Source of the DNA: Dyadobacter bucti
GTDB taxonomy: Bacteria; Bacteroidota; Bacteroidia; Cytophagales; Spirosomataceae
Direction: 5' to 3'
DNA length: 64,000 nt
Assembly: GCF_005869225.1 (NCBI RefSeq)
Contig: NZ_SWFP01000008.1
Span: forward strand, 310,001-374,000
Numbering within the stretch: position 1 is the first letter of the stretch; every line of letters begins with the position of its first letter. Made by a program: the position numbers and the translations under genes. The notes beneath the pieces are model-generated. The model was not told the origin of the DNA. It did no database searches and saw only the letters and a list, made by a program, of their open reading frames with translations. Below are positions 19,014 to 27,431 of this stretch, one piece after another.

Positions 19014-19043
19014 GAAGATCTTTAACCAAAACACACCACTATA

Positions 19044-19778
19044 ATGACAGAAGAATTTAAGAAGCGGTTTAAGAATTTCCTCCTGCTTGATATTGAGACC
19101 GTAGCGGGATTTGCATCTTACGAGCAGCTGCCGGAACGGATGCAGAAGTTATGGGACAAAAAAGCGGTCAGTCTCAAAAGAGGGGACGAAACAATGTCTA
19201 ACGCCGAATATTTTTACGACCGTGGCGCGATATATTCTGAATTTGGCAAGATTGTCTGCATTGCATTCGGGGCATTTTACTGGAATGAGAGAGATGAAAT
19301 TGCTTTTAAAGTAAGTAGCTTTTCGGGAGATGATGAAGTACAGCTTCTGCTTCAATTCAAGGCTTTGATTGAAAAATACCCTGCCGACCAACTGGTACTT
19401 TGCGCGCATAACGGCAAAGAATTTGACTTTCCCTTCATCTGTCGCCGTATGCTGATCCATTGTATTGAAATCCCAAGGGCACTGCAGATATCAGGCAAAA
19501 AACCGTGGGAAATTCTGCATCAGGACACCATGGAGCTCTGGAAATTCGGTGATTACAAAAGCTACACTTCCCTCGACCTGCTGGCTGCCGTTTTTGACGT
19601 TCCGGGAAGTAAAAACGAAATGAGCGGGGACCAGGTTACCAAGGTATATTACGAAGAAAAGGATCTCTCTAAAATTTGCCGGTATTGCAGGGAGGATGTT
19701 GTGGTACTGGCACAGCTTTATCTTAGGCTACATTGTTTCCAGACCGTAAAACCGGAAAATATCACAAGGGTGGAATAA
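19044..19778 (+). CDS. PolB-like 3'-5' exonuclease (DEDD superfamily)
   Basis: A 244-residue protein related to the proofreading exonuclease domain of family B DNA polymerases. The DEDD motifs are visible: LLLDIET near residue 14-20 (ExoI), HNGKEFDFPF near 125-134 (ExoII), and YCREDVVVLAQLY near the C-terminus (ExoIII). There is no polymerase domain, so it is a stand-alone nuclease; its cellular role is not defined. The repeat array directly upstream may belong to its control region. RNase R follows 33 bp later in the same direction. Confidence 0.9.
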   Translation: MTEEFKKRFKNFLLLDIETVAGFASYEQLPERMQKLWDKKAVSLKRGDETMSNAEYFYDRGAIYSEFGKIVCIAFGAFYWNERDEIAFKVSSFSGDDEVQLLLQFKALIEKYPADQLVLCAHNGKEFDFPFICRRMLIHCIEIPRALQISGKKPWEILHQDTMELWKFGDYKSYTSLDLLAAVFDVPGSKNEMSGDQVTKVYYEEKDLSKICRYCREDVVVLAQLYLRLHCFQTVKPENITRVE

Positions 19779-19811
19779 TGCTTATTACTGCCCAAAGAAT
19801 TAAAGAATTAC

Positions 19812-22172
19812 ATGAAAGATAAAAAACCAAGAAAAGAGAATAAAGAAAAGAAAGAGGTCAGAACACCTCACCATATTGTTTCCTATATAGATAATTTAAA
19901 AGCTGACATTGCCGCTTTCTTCGATCTGAACAGTGAACATTCATTCAGGCCATTTGATGTCCATGACCATTTTGGCGTTCAGGACAAAAAGGTGCGGCAA
20001 CTTTTTAACGAGATCATACACGAACTGGAGGAGTCGGGCAGGCTGGTTCACCACAATGGTTCTTATGCTGCCGGGCCTGACAAGGAGGTAAAAAAAGGGC
20101 TTACCGGTCGTGTGGACAGGGTTAACAAGTCTTTTGCATTTATAATCATCGAAGGCCGCGAAGACGATATTTACGTAGAAGCAGAACTTCTGAACGGTGC
20201 GTGGGACGGTGATATTGTAGCGGTTCAGCCTTTGACCAAAAGCAGCCGTGGATCGAGGTCCGGCAGAAATGATTCAGGCAAGAGCAGGGTAGAAGGCCGG
20301 GTAGCAGAAATCGTCGAAAGATCCAGCACGGAGATTGTGGGAATTATAGAAATCAACTCCCGTTTTGCAGTCGTGCAGCCGGATAACAAGAAATTGTTCG
20401 ATCCGATTTTTATTGAACTTGAAGAACTTAAGGGTGCACAAAACGGCGATAAGGTTATTGTAAAAGTATTGCAATGGCCAACCAGAAGAAGTCAGGCCGA
20501 AGGTGAAATTCTGGAAATTCTGGGCAAAGCCGGGGACAACGATGTCGAAATGCATGCGATCCTGGCGGAATTCGGGTTACCTTATCATTTCCCTGAAACG
20601 GTGGAGGCGGAAGCACAAAAAATCCCAAATAAGATCGCTAAAAAAGATATAGCCAAACGCAAGGACATCCGCGACATACTGACGTTCACGATTGATCCGG
20701 TGGATGCAAAAGACTTCGATGATGCTTTATCGGTAAAATATCTGGAAGATGGTGTTATTGAGGTTGGCGTGCATATCGCGGATGTTTCGCACTACGTCCT
20801 GCCGGGAACAGAGCTGGAAAAAGAGGCTTATCGTCGCGCAACTTCGGTGTATCTGGTCGACAGGACAGTGCCTATGCTTCCGGAAAAATTGTCCAATAAC
20901 CTTTGTTCCTTACGTCCAAATGAGGACAGGCTGGCATTTTCGGCGATTTTTGAGATAAGCCCGAAAGGGAAAGTTTTAAAAGAATGGTTCGGGCGCACTG
21001 TGATACATTCCGACCGACGGTTTTCTTACGAGGAGGCACAAGCGGTACTGGATTCAGGAGAAGGGGATTTTCCCAATGAACTCAAAGCTCTGAACAGCCT
21101 GGCCAAAATATTCAGGAAGGAGCGCTTTAAAAATGGCGCAATCAATTTTGAAACGCCGGAGGTGAGGTTCCGTCTCGATGAAAACGGAAAACCACTGGGT
21201 ATTTACCAAAAAGAGCGGCACGATTCAAATAAGCTGATCGAGGAATTCATGCTTCTTGCCAATAAACGGGTGGCCGAATATGTATATTCACTATCCAAAG
21301 GTGATGTGGAAAATACAATGGTATACAGGGTTCACGAAGCGCCCGACCCTGACCGCCTGAAAACTTTTGCCACTTTTGTTGCCAAATTAGGGCATAAACT
21401 CGAAGTGGATGAAGAAAATAAAATTGCCAAATCCATGAACAGCATGCTGGCAAAGGTAGAAGGCAAACCCGAGCAGAACCTCATCGAATCGCTGGCGGTA
21501 CGCACCATGGCAAAAGCACGTTACAGCGTGGAAGACCTTGGGCACTTCGGGCTTGCATTCAAAAGATATTCTCATTTCACTTCCCCGATCCGCCGGTATC
21601 CTGACGTAATGGCGCACCGACTACTTCAGCATTATCTGGACGGCGGCGCGAATGTGGACAAGGAAACTTACGAGGCTGCGAGCAAACATTCTTCCGAACG
21701 GGAAAGACTTGCTGCCGAGGCAGAAAGAGCTTCCATCAAATACAAGCAGGTAGAGTTCATGAGCATGATGGACCCTGACAAGGAATTTGACGGGATCATT
21801 ACAGGAGTTACCGAATTTGGGATATTTGTAGAGATCACTGAGACCGCGTCGGAAGGTCTGATCCGGATGACCGACCTGGGAGACGACTATTACGAGCTTG
21901 AAAAAGAGAATTACCGGATCGTAGGTCAGCGTACCAAAAAGATATATACGTTTGGGGACATAGTCAAAGTGAAGGTAAAAGATACCAATCTGGCACGTCG
22001 CAGTATGGATTTGTATCTTGCCGGAACCGTTCCCAGTCCGAACCGCAGCAGCAATAATAGCAGCCGTGACAGTTTTCGCAAGCCGAGGGAGGAGCGTTCT
22101 TCTTCTTCCGGACGGAGCAGGAGGCCTACGCCAACGTCAGGGGCTAAGCCGAAGTCGCGGCGTCGGAGGTAA
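19812..22172 (+). CDS. rnr: Ribonuclease R
   Basis: A 786-residue processive 3'-5' exoribonuclease. The order is an N-terminal basic extension and winged-helix region (about 20-90), cold-shock-type OB folds (about 95-240), the RNB catalytic domain (about 270-600) with the metal-binding Asp cluster DPVDAKDFDDALS at 295-307, an S1 domain (about 655-735) and a strongly basic Ser/Arg/Lys-rich tail (740-786). It degrades structured RNA and helps in RNA quality control. The basic tail is common in RNase R and aids binding of double-stranded RNA. Confidence 0.97.
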   Translation: MKDKKPRKENKEKKEVRTPHHIVSYIDNLKADIAAFFDLNSEHSFRPFDVHDHFGVQDKKVRQLFNEIIHELEESGRLVHHNGSYAAGPDKEVKKGLTGRVDRVNKSFAFIIIEGREDDIYVEAELLNGAWDGDIVAVQPLTKSSRGSRSGRNDSGKSRVEGRVAEIVERSSTEIVGIIEINSRFAVVQPDNKKLFDPIFIELEELKGAQNGDKVIVKVLQWPTRRSQAEGEILEILGKAGDNDVEMHAILAEFGLPYHFPETVEAEAQKIPNKIAKKDIAKRKDIRDILTFTIDPVDAKDFDDALSVKYLEDGVIEVGVHIADVSHYVLPGTELEKEAYRRATSVYLVDRTVPMLPEKLSNNLCSLRPNEDRLAFSAIFEISPKGKVLKEWFGRTVIHSDRRFSYEEAQAVLDSGEGDFPNELKALNSLAKIFRKERFKNGAINFETPEVRFRLDENGKPLGIYQKERHDSNKLIEEFMLLANKRVAEYVYSLSKGDVENTMVYRVHEAPDPDRLKTFATFVAKLGHKLEVDEENKIAKSMNSMLAKVEGKPEQNLIESLAVRTMAKARYSVEDLGHFGLAFKRYSHFTSPIRRYPDVMAHRLLQHYLDGGANVDKETYEAASKHSSERERLAAEAERASIKYKQVEFMSMMDPDKEFDGIITGVTEFGIFVEITETASEGLIRMTDLGDDYYELEKENYRIVGQRTKKIYTFGDIVKVKVKDTNLARRSMDLYLAGTVPSPNRSSNNSSRDSFRKPREERSSSSGRSRRPTPTSGAKPKSRRRR

Positions 22173-22241
22173 TTTTAAAACGTTACCAAATTACGTAATC
22201 AACGTCAAAGGGAATGGACTTAAATGTTACATTCCTTTTTT

Positions 22242-22613
22242 ATGGACTTGATTTACAAAGAAGAGTCGTATCAGATTATCGGCAAATGCATGGAAGTGCA
22301 CAATGAACTCGGACATGGTTTCCTGGAAATTGTGTATAAAGATGCATTGGAAATTTTGCTTACTCAGAATGCCATTTGTTACGAGCGAGAGAAAGAATAC
22401 CCCGTTTATTTCCGTGGAATTCTGCTTCGTCACAAATTCTGGGCGGACTTTGTGGTTTACGACAAAATCATTCTGGAGCTAAAATGTGTAACTTTTCTGA
22501 CGGACGAACATATTGCTCAGACGATTAACTATCTCAAAGTCTCCGGCAACAAACTTGGACTGCTTGTTAATTTCGGACGAGGGAAATTAGAATATAAGCG
22601 ATTGGTGCTTTGA
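22242..22613 (+). CDS. GxxExxY family protein
   Basis: A 123-residue protein from the Met at 22242 (MDLIYKEE). The name-giving motif is present as GHGFLEIVY (about 23-31). Downstream elements ADFVVYDKIILELKC resemble the core of PD-(D/E)xK nuclease folds, to which this family is related. The family is common in Bacteroidota and many environmental bacteria; its function is not known. It is followed by an inverted repeat rich in CCACGAATAC-like words. Confidence 0.92.
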   Translation: MDLIYKEESYQIIGKCMEVHNELGHGFLEIVYKDALEILLTQNAICYEREKEYPVYFRGILLRHKFWADFVVYDKIILELKCVTFLTDEHIAQTINYLKVSGNKLGLLVNFGRGKLEYKRLVL

Positions 22614-22628
22614 ATTTTTACTAATTAG

Positions 22629-22693
22629 TTTTGCCACGAATACAGGAATAAGGCACTAACGTATCCGTGGGAATTCGTGTATCCGTGGCAAAA
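22629..22693. repeat. Imperfect inverted repeat with CCACGNATACA words after the GxxExxY gene
   Basis: TTTTGCCACGAATACA at 22629-22644 faces TGTATCCGTGGCAAAA at 22678-22693; 15 of 16 bases pair. Inside lies a direct repeat GTATCCGTGG at 22661 and 22679. Elements with such CCACGGATAC/GAATTCGTG words are, from general memory, often seen between genes in Bacteroidota and near GxxExxY genes. It may be a small dispersed repeat or a strong RNA stem ending the GxxExxY transcript. Confidence 0.65.
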
Positions 22694-22714
22694 AAAGCAT
22701 CAAAAATTCTCAAA

Positions 22715-23599
22715 ATGAAAAAAATCTGCATCCTGTTACTCTTCGTTTCATTCACTTCATTTGCCCAGAAAAAAGCGGATAAGGAAGAATGGCAATCGCT
22801 CTTCAACGGTAAAGATCTTACCGGCTGGGATATCAAAATCGCGGGGCACAAGGTAAATGACAATTATAAAAACACCTTCATTGTCGAGGACAATATGATC
22901 CGGGTGAACTACAAAGAATACGAGCGTTTTACTACGGAATATGGCCACATGTATTATAATAAGCCATTTTCACATTATAAAATCCGTCTTCAGTATCGTT
23001 TTACCGGAAATCAGGTGCCGGGTGGGGCATCGTGGAATGTGCGCAATAGCGGTATCATGCTGCATTCCCAGTCGGCTGCCAGCCTGGGAATTGACCAGGA
23101 TTTCCCGATCTCGTTGGAAATGCAGTATCTGGGCGGCTTGAATGCAGGTGAAAGGACCACTGGCAATCTCTGTACACCCGGGACGATTGTCGAGATCAAT
23201 GGTAAGGTGGATGAAAATCACTGTATCAATTCCACATCCAAAACCTACAACGGCGATCAGTGGGTCACTGCGGAAGCGATTGTCCTTGGCGATTCCATCG
23301 TGTATCATCTGATCGAAGGCGACACAGTCCTGGTTTTTACCAATCCGAAAGTGGGCGGCGGGTATGTTGGTAAAAATCATACGTTTAAAGACGGCAAAGT
23401 TGGGGACGAGGCCGGGTGGATCAAAAAAGACAATACGCCGCTCGGCAGCGGCTACATTGCATTGCAGGCCGAAAGCCATCCCATCGATTTCCGGAACATC
23501 GAGCTCTTGAACCTCAAAGGCTGCATGAACCCGAAAGCAGTCAACTACAAGTCCTATTATCAATTTGCGGATAACGCCACCTGTAAGTTTAAAAAGTAA
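22715..23599 (+). CDS. DUF1080 (3-keto-disaccharide hydrolase-like) secreted protein
   Basis: A 294-residue exported protein from the Met at 22715, where a signal peptide begins (MKKICILLLFVSFTSFAQ); the open frame reaches 22667 but that part lies in the inverted repeat. The DUF1080 jelly-roll starts at EEWQSLFNGKDLTGWDIK and ends in the usual PIDFRNIELLNLKG. A short Cys-containing tail follows (GCMNPKAVNYKSYYQFADNATC), resembling a thrombospondin-type or calcium-binding repeat. Some members cleave 3-keto-glycosides. This would fit with the sugar-oxidising genes of the first 16 kb, but it is not adjacent to them. Confidence 0.9.
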   Translation: MKKICILLLFVSFTSFAQKKADKEEWQSLFNGKDLTGWDIKIAGHKVNDNYKNTFIVEDNMIRVNYKEYERFTTEYGHMYYNKPFSHYKIRLQYRFTGNQVPGGASWNVRNSGIMLHSQSAASLGIDQDFPISLEMQYLGGLNAGERTTGNLCTPGTIVEINGKVDENHCINSTSKTYNGDQWVTAEAIVLGDSIVYHLIEGDTVLVFTNPKVGGGYVGKNHTFKDGKVGDEAGWIKKDNTPLGSGYIALQAESHPIDFRNIELLNLKGCMNPKAVNYKSYYQFADNATCKFKK

Positions 23600-23664
23600 G
23601 TCATATCTGTAATCCGGCGGTTTATTGGATCAACAATAATTAACCAATTGATTTTTGGTTTTTA

Positions 23665-23672
23665 TATTTTTG
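23665..23672 (+). promoter_or_regulatory. Possible -7 element (TATTTTTG) for gldG
   Basis: TATTTTTG matches the Bacteroidota -7 consensus TAnnTTTG and lies about 84 bp before the chosen gldG start. No good -33 TTTG is found at the usual distance, so this is a weak call. Confidence 0.35.
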
Positions 23673-23755
23673 CAAAAAATTGGACGTTAAACCTGCAAAT
23701 CTGGCACGTCCATTTTTTGTTACCAAAATCAGCCGGCAGGATCAAAACCGCATTC

Positions 23756-25408
23756 ATGAAAAATACAATTCTCCGTCTTATTTTGCTGATAGCTGTTCTG
23801 GCGGGGATTAACTGGTTAGCGTCAATACTATTTTTCAGGTGGGATCTGACGGAAGACAAACGCTACTCCATCTCCGATGCGACCAAACAACTGCTGAACG
23901 ATCTGGACCAGGACATAACCGTTAACGTATACCTACAGGGTGACTTTCCAGCAGGCTTTGAGAGATTGGAAAGCGCTACGCGGGAAACACTTGACGAATT
24001 CAAAACCTACGCAAACGGCCATTTGACGGTCAATTATTCCGATCCAACCCAGGCTGTTAATGAAGAACAGCGCCAAAAGCAATTTCTCAATCTTGTAGAC
24101 AGAGGCCTTACACCAACAAATGTATTTGCCAACGAAGACGGCAAACGGACTGAAAAGATCATCTTCCCGGGCGTAATTGTACAGGCCGACACCCTGGCTG
24201 TTCCGGTGCAGCTGCTGAAAGGTAACAGGGCGAGCTCTCCCGAAGAACAATTGAATCAGTCGTATGAAGGCGTTGAATTTGAAATTGCTTCTGCGATCAG
24301 GTTGCTCGCTAACCGGGAAAGAAAAAAAGTCGGTCTGGTAGTAAGCCATACCAAAGTTCCGCCAGCCAGGTTAAGTGACCTGATTGCGACAATTCAGCAG
24401 AATTATGATGTTTTTCTGGATATGAATAATCCGGAATCCTATGACGGGTTGGATGCATTGCTCGTGTTGAAGCCAGACAGTGCTTTTTCAGAAGATGAGA
24501 AATTCAAGCTGGACCAGTATGTTGTGGGCGGCGGAAGGGCAATCTTTTTTGTAGATGGTTCCAGAGTAGACAGTGTAAGCCTGGACGGAAATTATGCGCA
24601 GCCCATAGACCTGAATCTCAGCGATCTTTTTTTCCGATGGGGCGCACGCGTGAATACTAATTTGGTAAAAGACCTTAATTGCGCCGAAATTCTGCTTAAT
24701 GTCGGAAACATGGGTGACCAGCCCGAGATCAAACCTCTGCCCTGGCGTTTTTTCCCGGTTCTGAACAACTTCGGCCAACACCCCATCAGCAGAAACATTA
24801 ATGCCGTGTACACGCGGTTTTTGAGTTCCATAGATACAGTCGGAGGTGCCGCTGAAATTGTCAAGACACCGCTTCTGATGACGTCACCTTATACTCAGCT
24901 CGTCAATTCCCCGGCACTAATAGGCTATAATGAAGCCAGGAAAGAACCTGTTGCAGCCGATTACAGAGGCGGGGTAAAGATCGCAGGTGTTCTGCTGGAA
25001 GGTTCTTTCAGCTCTCTTTTCAAAAACCGGATATTGCCGGACGATCCGAGGGCAGTGAAATTCAAAGAAAGCGGTAATACAGGAAAGGTTATTATCTGTT
25101 CCGACGGCGACATTGTGGTCAATGATTATGATTATAAAAGGAATACACCCCTTCCCCTCGGCTACGACCGCGTCTCCAAGCAAACTTTTGGAAACAAGGA
25201 TTTCGTGATGCACGCGCTTGATTACATGACGGACGCCAACGGGTTGATCAGTGCCAGGACCAAGCAGGTAAGCATCCGCGCTTTGGACAAAATACAGATT
25301 CAGGAAAAAAGGAAATTCTGGCAAAGCGTTAATTTGATAATTCCCCTGGCTTTCATAGGAGTTTTCGGTGGACTCCACTACTATTTAAGACGGCGAAAAT
25401 ATGCCTGA
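23756..25408 (+). CDS. gldG: Gliding motility-associated ABC transporter substrate-binding protein GldG
   Basis: A 550-residue protein from the Met at 23756 (MKNTILRLILL), where the first membrane helix begins. The body is an ABC_transp_aux domain with the typical RWDLTEDKRYSISDATKQLL start (about 26-45), and a C-terminal membrane helix followed by a basic end (YYLRRRKYA). GldG works with the permease GldF and ATPase GldA; these proteins support gliding and are found widely in Bacteroidota, also in non-gliders. The usual gldF neighbour is not seen upstream; instead a DUF1080 gene lies there. dnaN follows at 106 bp. Confidence 0.92.
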   Translation: MKNTILRLILLIAVLAGINWLASILFFRWDLTEDKRYSISDATKQLLNDLDQDITVNVYLQGDFPAGFERLESATRETLDEFKTYANGHLTVNYSDPTQAVNEEQRQKQFLNLVDRGLTPTNVFANEDGKRTEKIIFPGVIVQADTLAVPVQLLKGNRASSPEEQLNQSYEGVEFEIASAIRLLANRERKKVGLVVSHTKVPPARLSDLIATIQQNYDVFLDMNNPESYDGLDALLVLKPDSAFSEDEKFKLDQYVVGGGRAIFFVDGSRVDSVSLDGNYAQPIDLNLSDLFFRWGARVNTNLVKDLNCAEILLNVGNMGDQPEIKPLPWRFFPVLNNFGQHPISRNINAVYTRFLSSIDTVGGAAEIVKTPLLMTSPYTQLVNSPALIGYNEARKEPVAADYRGGVKIAGVLLEGSFSSLFKNRILPDDPRAVKFKESGNTGKVIICSDGDIVVNDYDYKRNTPLPLGYDRVSKQTFGNKDFVMHALDYMTDANGLISARTKQVSIRALDKIQIQEKRKFWQSVNLIIPLAFIGVFGGLHYYLRRRKYA

Positions 25409-25435
25409 GTAAGGTGCTTCCTGCGTAATTTTTTA

Positions 25436-25443
25436 TACTTTTG
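25436..25443 (+). promoter_or_regulatory. Possible -7 element (TACTTTTG) for dnaN
   Basis: TACTTTTG matches the TAnnTTTG consensus, 71 bp before the dnaN start codon in the gap after gldG. No clear -33 TTTG is found at the right distance. It suggests that dnaN can be transcribed on its own, apart from gldG. Confidence 0.4.
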
Positions 25444-25514
25444 TTCCCTACAAAACAGATTCGCGTGATCTGTTATCTTTAAATTAATCTAATCAAACAC
25501 TTACGTCACGAATT

Positions 25515-26639
25515 ATGAAGTTTGTCGTTTCGTCATCAATCCTTCTTAAACAGCTGTCAGCTATTAATGGTGTCGTTTCAACGAACCCAATTGTACCTAT
25601 ACTTGAGAATTTCCTGTTAACGCTCGAAGGAAATGCTTTGACCGTAACAGCTTCCGATCTTCAGACCGTTATGATTACGGAGATTGAAGTGGAATCTTCT
25701 GAGAAAGGTGCGATTGCAATTCCTGCGAAATTATTGCTTGATACGCTTCGCGGGCTTCCGGAGCAACCTATTACCTTACAGGTTAACAGTGAAACCTTCG
25801 GAACGGAGATCATATCTGATAACGGACGCTACAAGCTTTCGGGAGAAAACCCGATCGATTTTCCAAAAACGCCGGTAGTAAACAGAGGCCAGTCTGTGGA
25901 TCTGTCTTCCTCGGCACTGAGTTCCGCAATTGCCAATACACTTTTTGCAACGAGCACCGATGATCTTCGCCCGGCGATGACAGGGGTTTTCGTTCAAATG
26001 GGTACCGAGAACGCTACATTCGTAGCAACCGACGGACACCGCCTCGTACGTTACCGTCGCACCGACATCAAATCCGATGTGGACACTTCGATGATCATTC
26101 AGCGGAAAGCACTGAATTTGTTAAAATCATGTCTTCCTTCTGACGACGTTCCCGTAAAAGCCGAGTTTACATCTTCCAATGCATTCTTCAATTTCGGACA
26201 TATCCGAATGATCTGCCGCTTGATCGACGAGCGTTTCCCTGATTATGAAAATGCGATTCCGACCAATAACCAGAATACGCTTACCATTAACCGGATGGAA
26301 ATCCTGAGTTCTCTGAGACGTATCTCTATTTACTCAAACCGGACAACACACCAGGTTCGCTTGAAAATGTCGTTGAATGATCTGGTCATTTCAGCAGAAG
26401 ATCTTGACTACTCCAACGAAGCCAACGAGCGATTGATGTGCGAATACAATGGCGACGATATGGAGATCGGTTTTAATGCTAAATTCCTGATTGAAGTTTT
26501 GGGCAACTTATCCAGCAAGACCATTACTTTCGAGCTTTCCGCTCCGAACCGGGCAGGATTAATCATCCCGGCAGAGCAGGAAGAGAACGAAGATATCCTG
26601 ATGCTGGTAATGCCTGTAATGCTAAATACTTACGTGTAG
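25515..26639 (+). CDS. dnaN: DNA polymerase III beta subunit (sliding clamp)
   Basis: A 374-residue protein of the usual clamp length, made of three similar domains (about 1-125, 128-250 and 255-374). It forms a dimeric ring on DNA that tethers polymerases. Family signatures include the start MKFVVSSSILLKQLSAINGVV, the central ATDGHRLVRYRR segment and the end LMLVMPVML followed by a short tail. It is not next to dnaA here. A clear terminator follows the gene. Confidence 0.98.
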   Translation: MKFVVSSSILLKQLSAINGVVSTNPIVPILENFLLTLEGNALTVTASDLQTVMITEIEVESSEKGAIAIPAKLLLDTLRGLPEQPITLQVNSETFGTEIISDNGRYKLSGENPIDFPKTPVVNRGQSVDLSSSALSSAIANTLFATSTDDLRPAMTGVFVQMGTENATFVATDGHRLVRYRRTDIKSDVDTSMIIQRKALNLLKSCLPSDDVPVKAEFTSSNAFFNFGHIRMICRLIDERFPDYENAIPTNNQNTLTINRMEILSSLRRISIYSNRTTHQVRLKMSLNDLVISAEDLDYSNEANERLMCEYNGDDMEIGFNAKFLIEVLGNLSSKTITFELSAPNRAGLIIPAEQEENEDILMLVMPVMLNTYV

Positions 26640-26662
26640 GACCACGAAATTTATATTCTTGG

Positions 26663-26695
26663 AAGGTCAGTCATTTCAGTGGCTGGCCTTTTTTT
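26663..26695 (+). terminator. Rho-independent terminator of dnaN
   Basis: Stem AAGGTCAGTCA / TGGCTGGCCTT (11 bp with two G-U pairs) with a short loop, followed by a run of seven T. It begins 23 bp after the dnaN stop codon. Confidence 0.8.
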
Positions 26696-26700
26696 ATTTG

Positions 26701-26886
26701 TAGTTCCATACGACTACGGTTTCCTCCAACCCCGAAGGAATGTAATTGTTCTAGAAATTGATATCGCATCGTTGATATGAAACCCGACGGTGGTGATATC
26801 ATTCGGTACAATGTCACCCCTAAGGGGTTTCCACTTCCGCCATAATTCGTTGCTATAATAATTTCAGCCCTTCGGGCTTTTGGCAT
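26701..26886. repeat. Structured non-coding repeat element with several small palindromes
   Basis: A 186-bp stretch with a series of short stems: GCCC-TTC-GGGC at 26867-26877, CCCC-TAA-GGGG at 26817-26827, and ATATC / GATAT at 26761-26778. On the minus strand it reads CCCGAAGGGC, then CCCCTTAGGGG, then CCGTCGGG. This pattern (GCCCGAAGGGCTGAAAT... with CCCCTAAGGGG) is one I recognise as a dispersed intergenic repeat of Bacteroidota genomes that is sometimes mistranslated as a small protein. An open frame of 71 codons on the minus strand is treated as accidental. Mobility is inferred, as no second copy is in the window. Confidence 0.6.
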
Positions 26887-26964
26887 ACCTATCTAGGTCA
26901 AAAACTCTTCTTTTTGATATAACCAATTGAAAACCATACACTTTATCCAATTAAATATTTATAT

Positions 26965-27036
26965 TACGAAAAAAATCGTACTTAACCCTTGCAAGTACGA
27001 TTTTTTTCGTAGACATTTGATACGAAGATTATCGTA
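26965..27036. promoter_or_regulatory. Three BlaI-type operators (TACGA-N6-TCGTA)
   Basis: Three 16-bp dyads share the form TACGA-N6-TCGTA: TACGAAAAAAATCGTA at 26965-26980, TACGATTTTTTTCGTA at 26996-27011 and TACGAAGATTATCGTA at 27021-27036. The first two are themselves mirror images, giving 19-bp perfect arms (26965-26983 and 26993-27011). They sit 15-86 bp before the blaI start codon. BlaI/MecI repressors bind dyads of about this size (TACA-type half sites) as dimers, so these are very likely the autoregulatory operators of the blaI-M56 pair. Confidence 0.85.
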
Positions 27037-27050
27037 GTCCAATTAACGCC

Positions 27051-27431
27051 ATGTATATCAAACCGACCGATTCAGAACTCGAAATTTTAAATTACTTGTG
27101 GCAAGCGGGGCCGAGCACCGTAAGAGCTGTACACGATGCGCTCTCGGCGACCAAAGATGTAGGTTATACCACTACATTAAAGTTGATGCAGATCATGCAC
27201 GACAAGGGCCTGCTCTACCGGACCGAACAGGGACGCTCCCACATTTACATCGCGCTGCTCGGCCAAGAAGAAACGCAGCAAAATCTGCTTGGAAAAATGG
27301 TCGATACATTATTTCAAGGCTCAGCCGCGCAAATGGTGATGCAGGCGCTGGGCAACCACTCCACTTCGAAGGAAGAGCTAGATGAAATCCGTGAATTATT
27401 AGATAACCTGGAAAACAATCGTCCGTCATGA
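27051..27431 (+). CDS. BlaI/MecI/CopY family transcriptional repressor
   Basis: A 126-residue winged-helix repressor. The N-terminus (PTDSELEILNYLWQAGPSTVRAVHDAL) and the following TTLKLMQIMHDKGLL are typical of the DNA-binding domain (1-80); the C-terminal helices form the dimer interface. In the known BlaR1/BlaI and MecR1/MecI systems, the membrane peptidase causes cleavage of the repressor, which lifts repression. The next gene encodes such a peptidase and overlaps by 4 bp (ATGA). Three dyads upstream should be its operators. No beta-lactamase gene is present, so resistance is not implied. Confidence 0.94.
   Translation: MYIKPTDSELEILNYLWQAGPSTVRAVHDALSATKDVGYTTTLKLMQIMHDKGLLYRTEQGRSHIYIALLGQEETQQNLLGKMVDTLFQGSAAQMVMQALGNHSTSKEELDEIRELLDNLENNRPS

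Noticed and set aside
26671..26886. A 71-codon minus-strand frame (MPKARRAEII...)
   Set aside because: It sits on a structured repeat with palindromes and also crosses the dnaN terminator; coding is unlikely.
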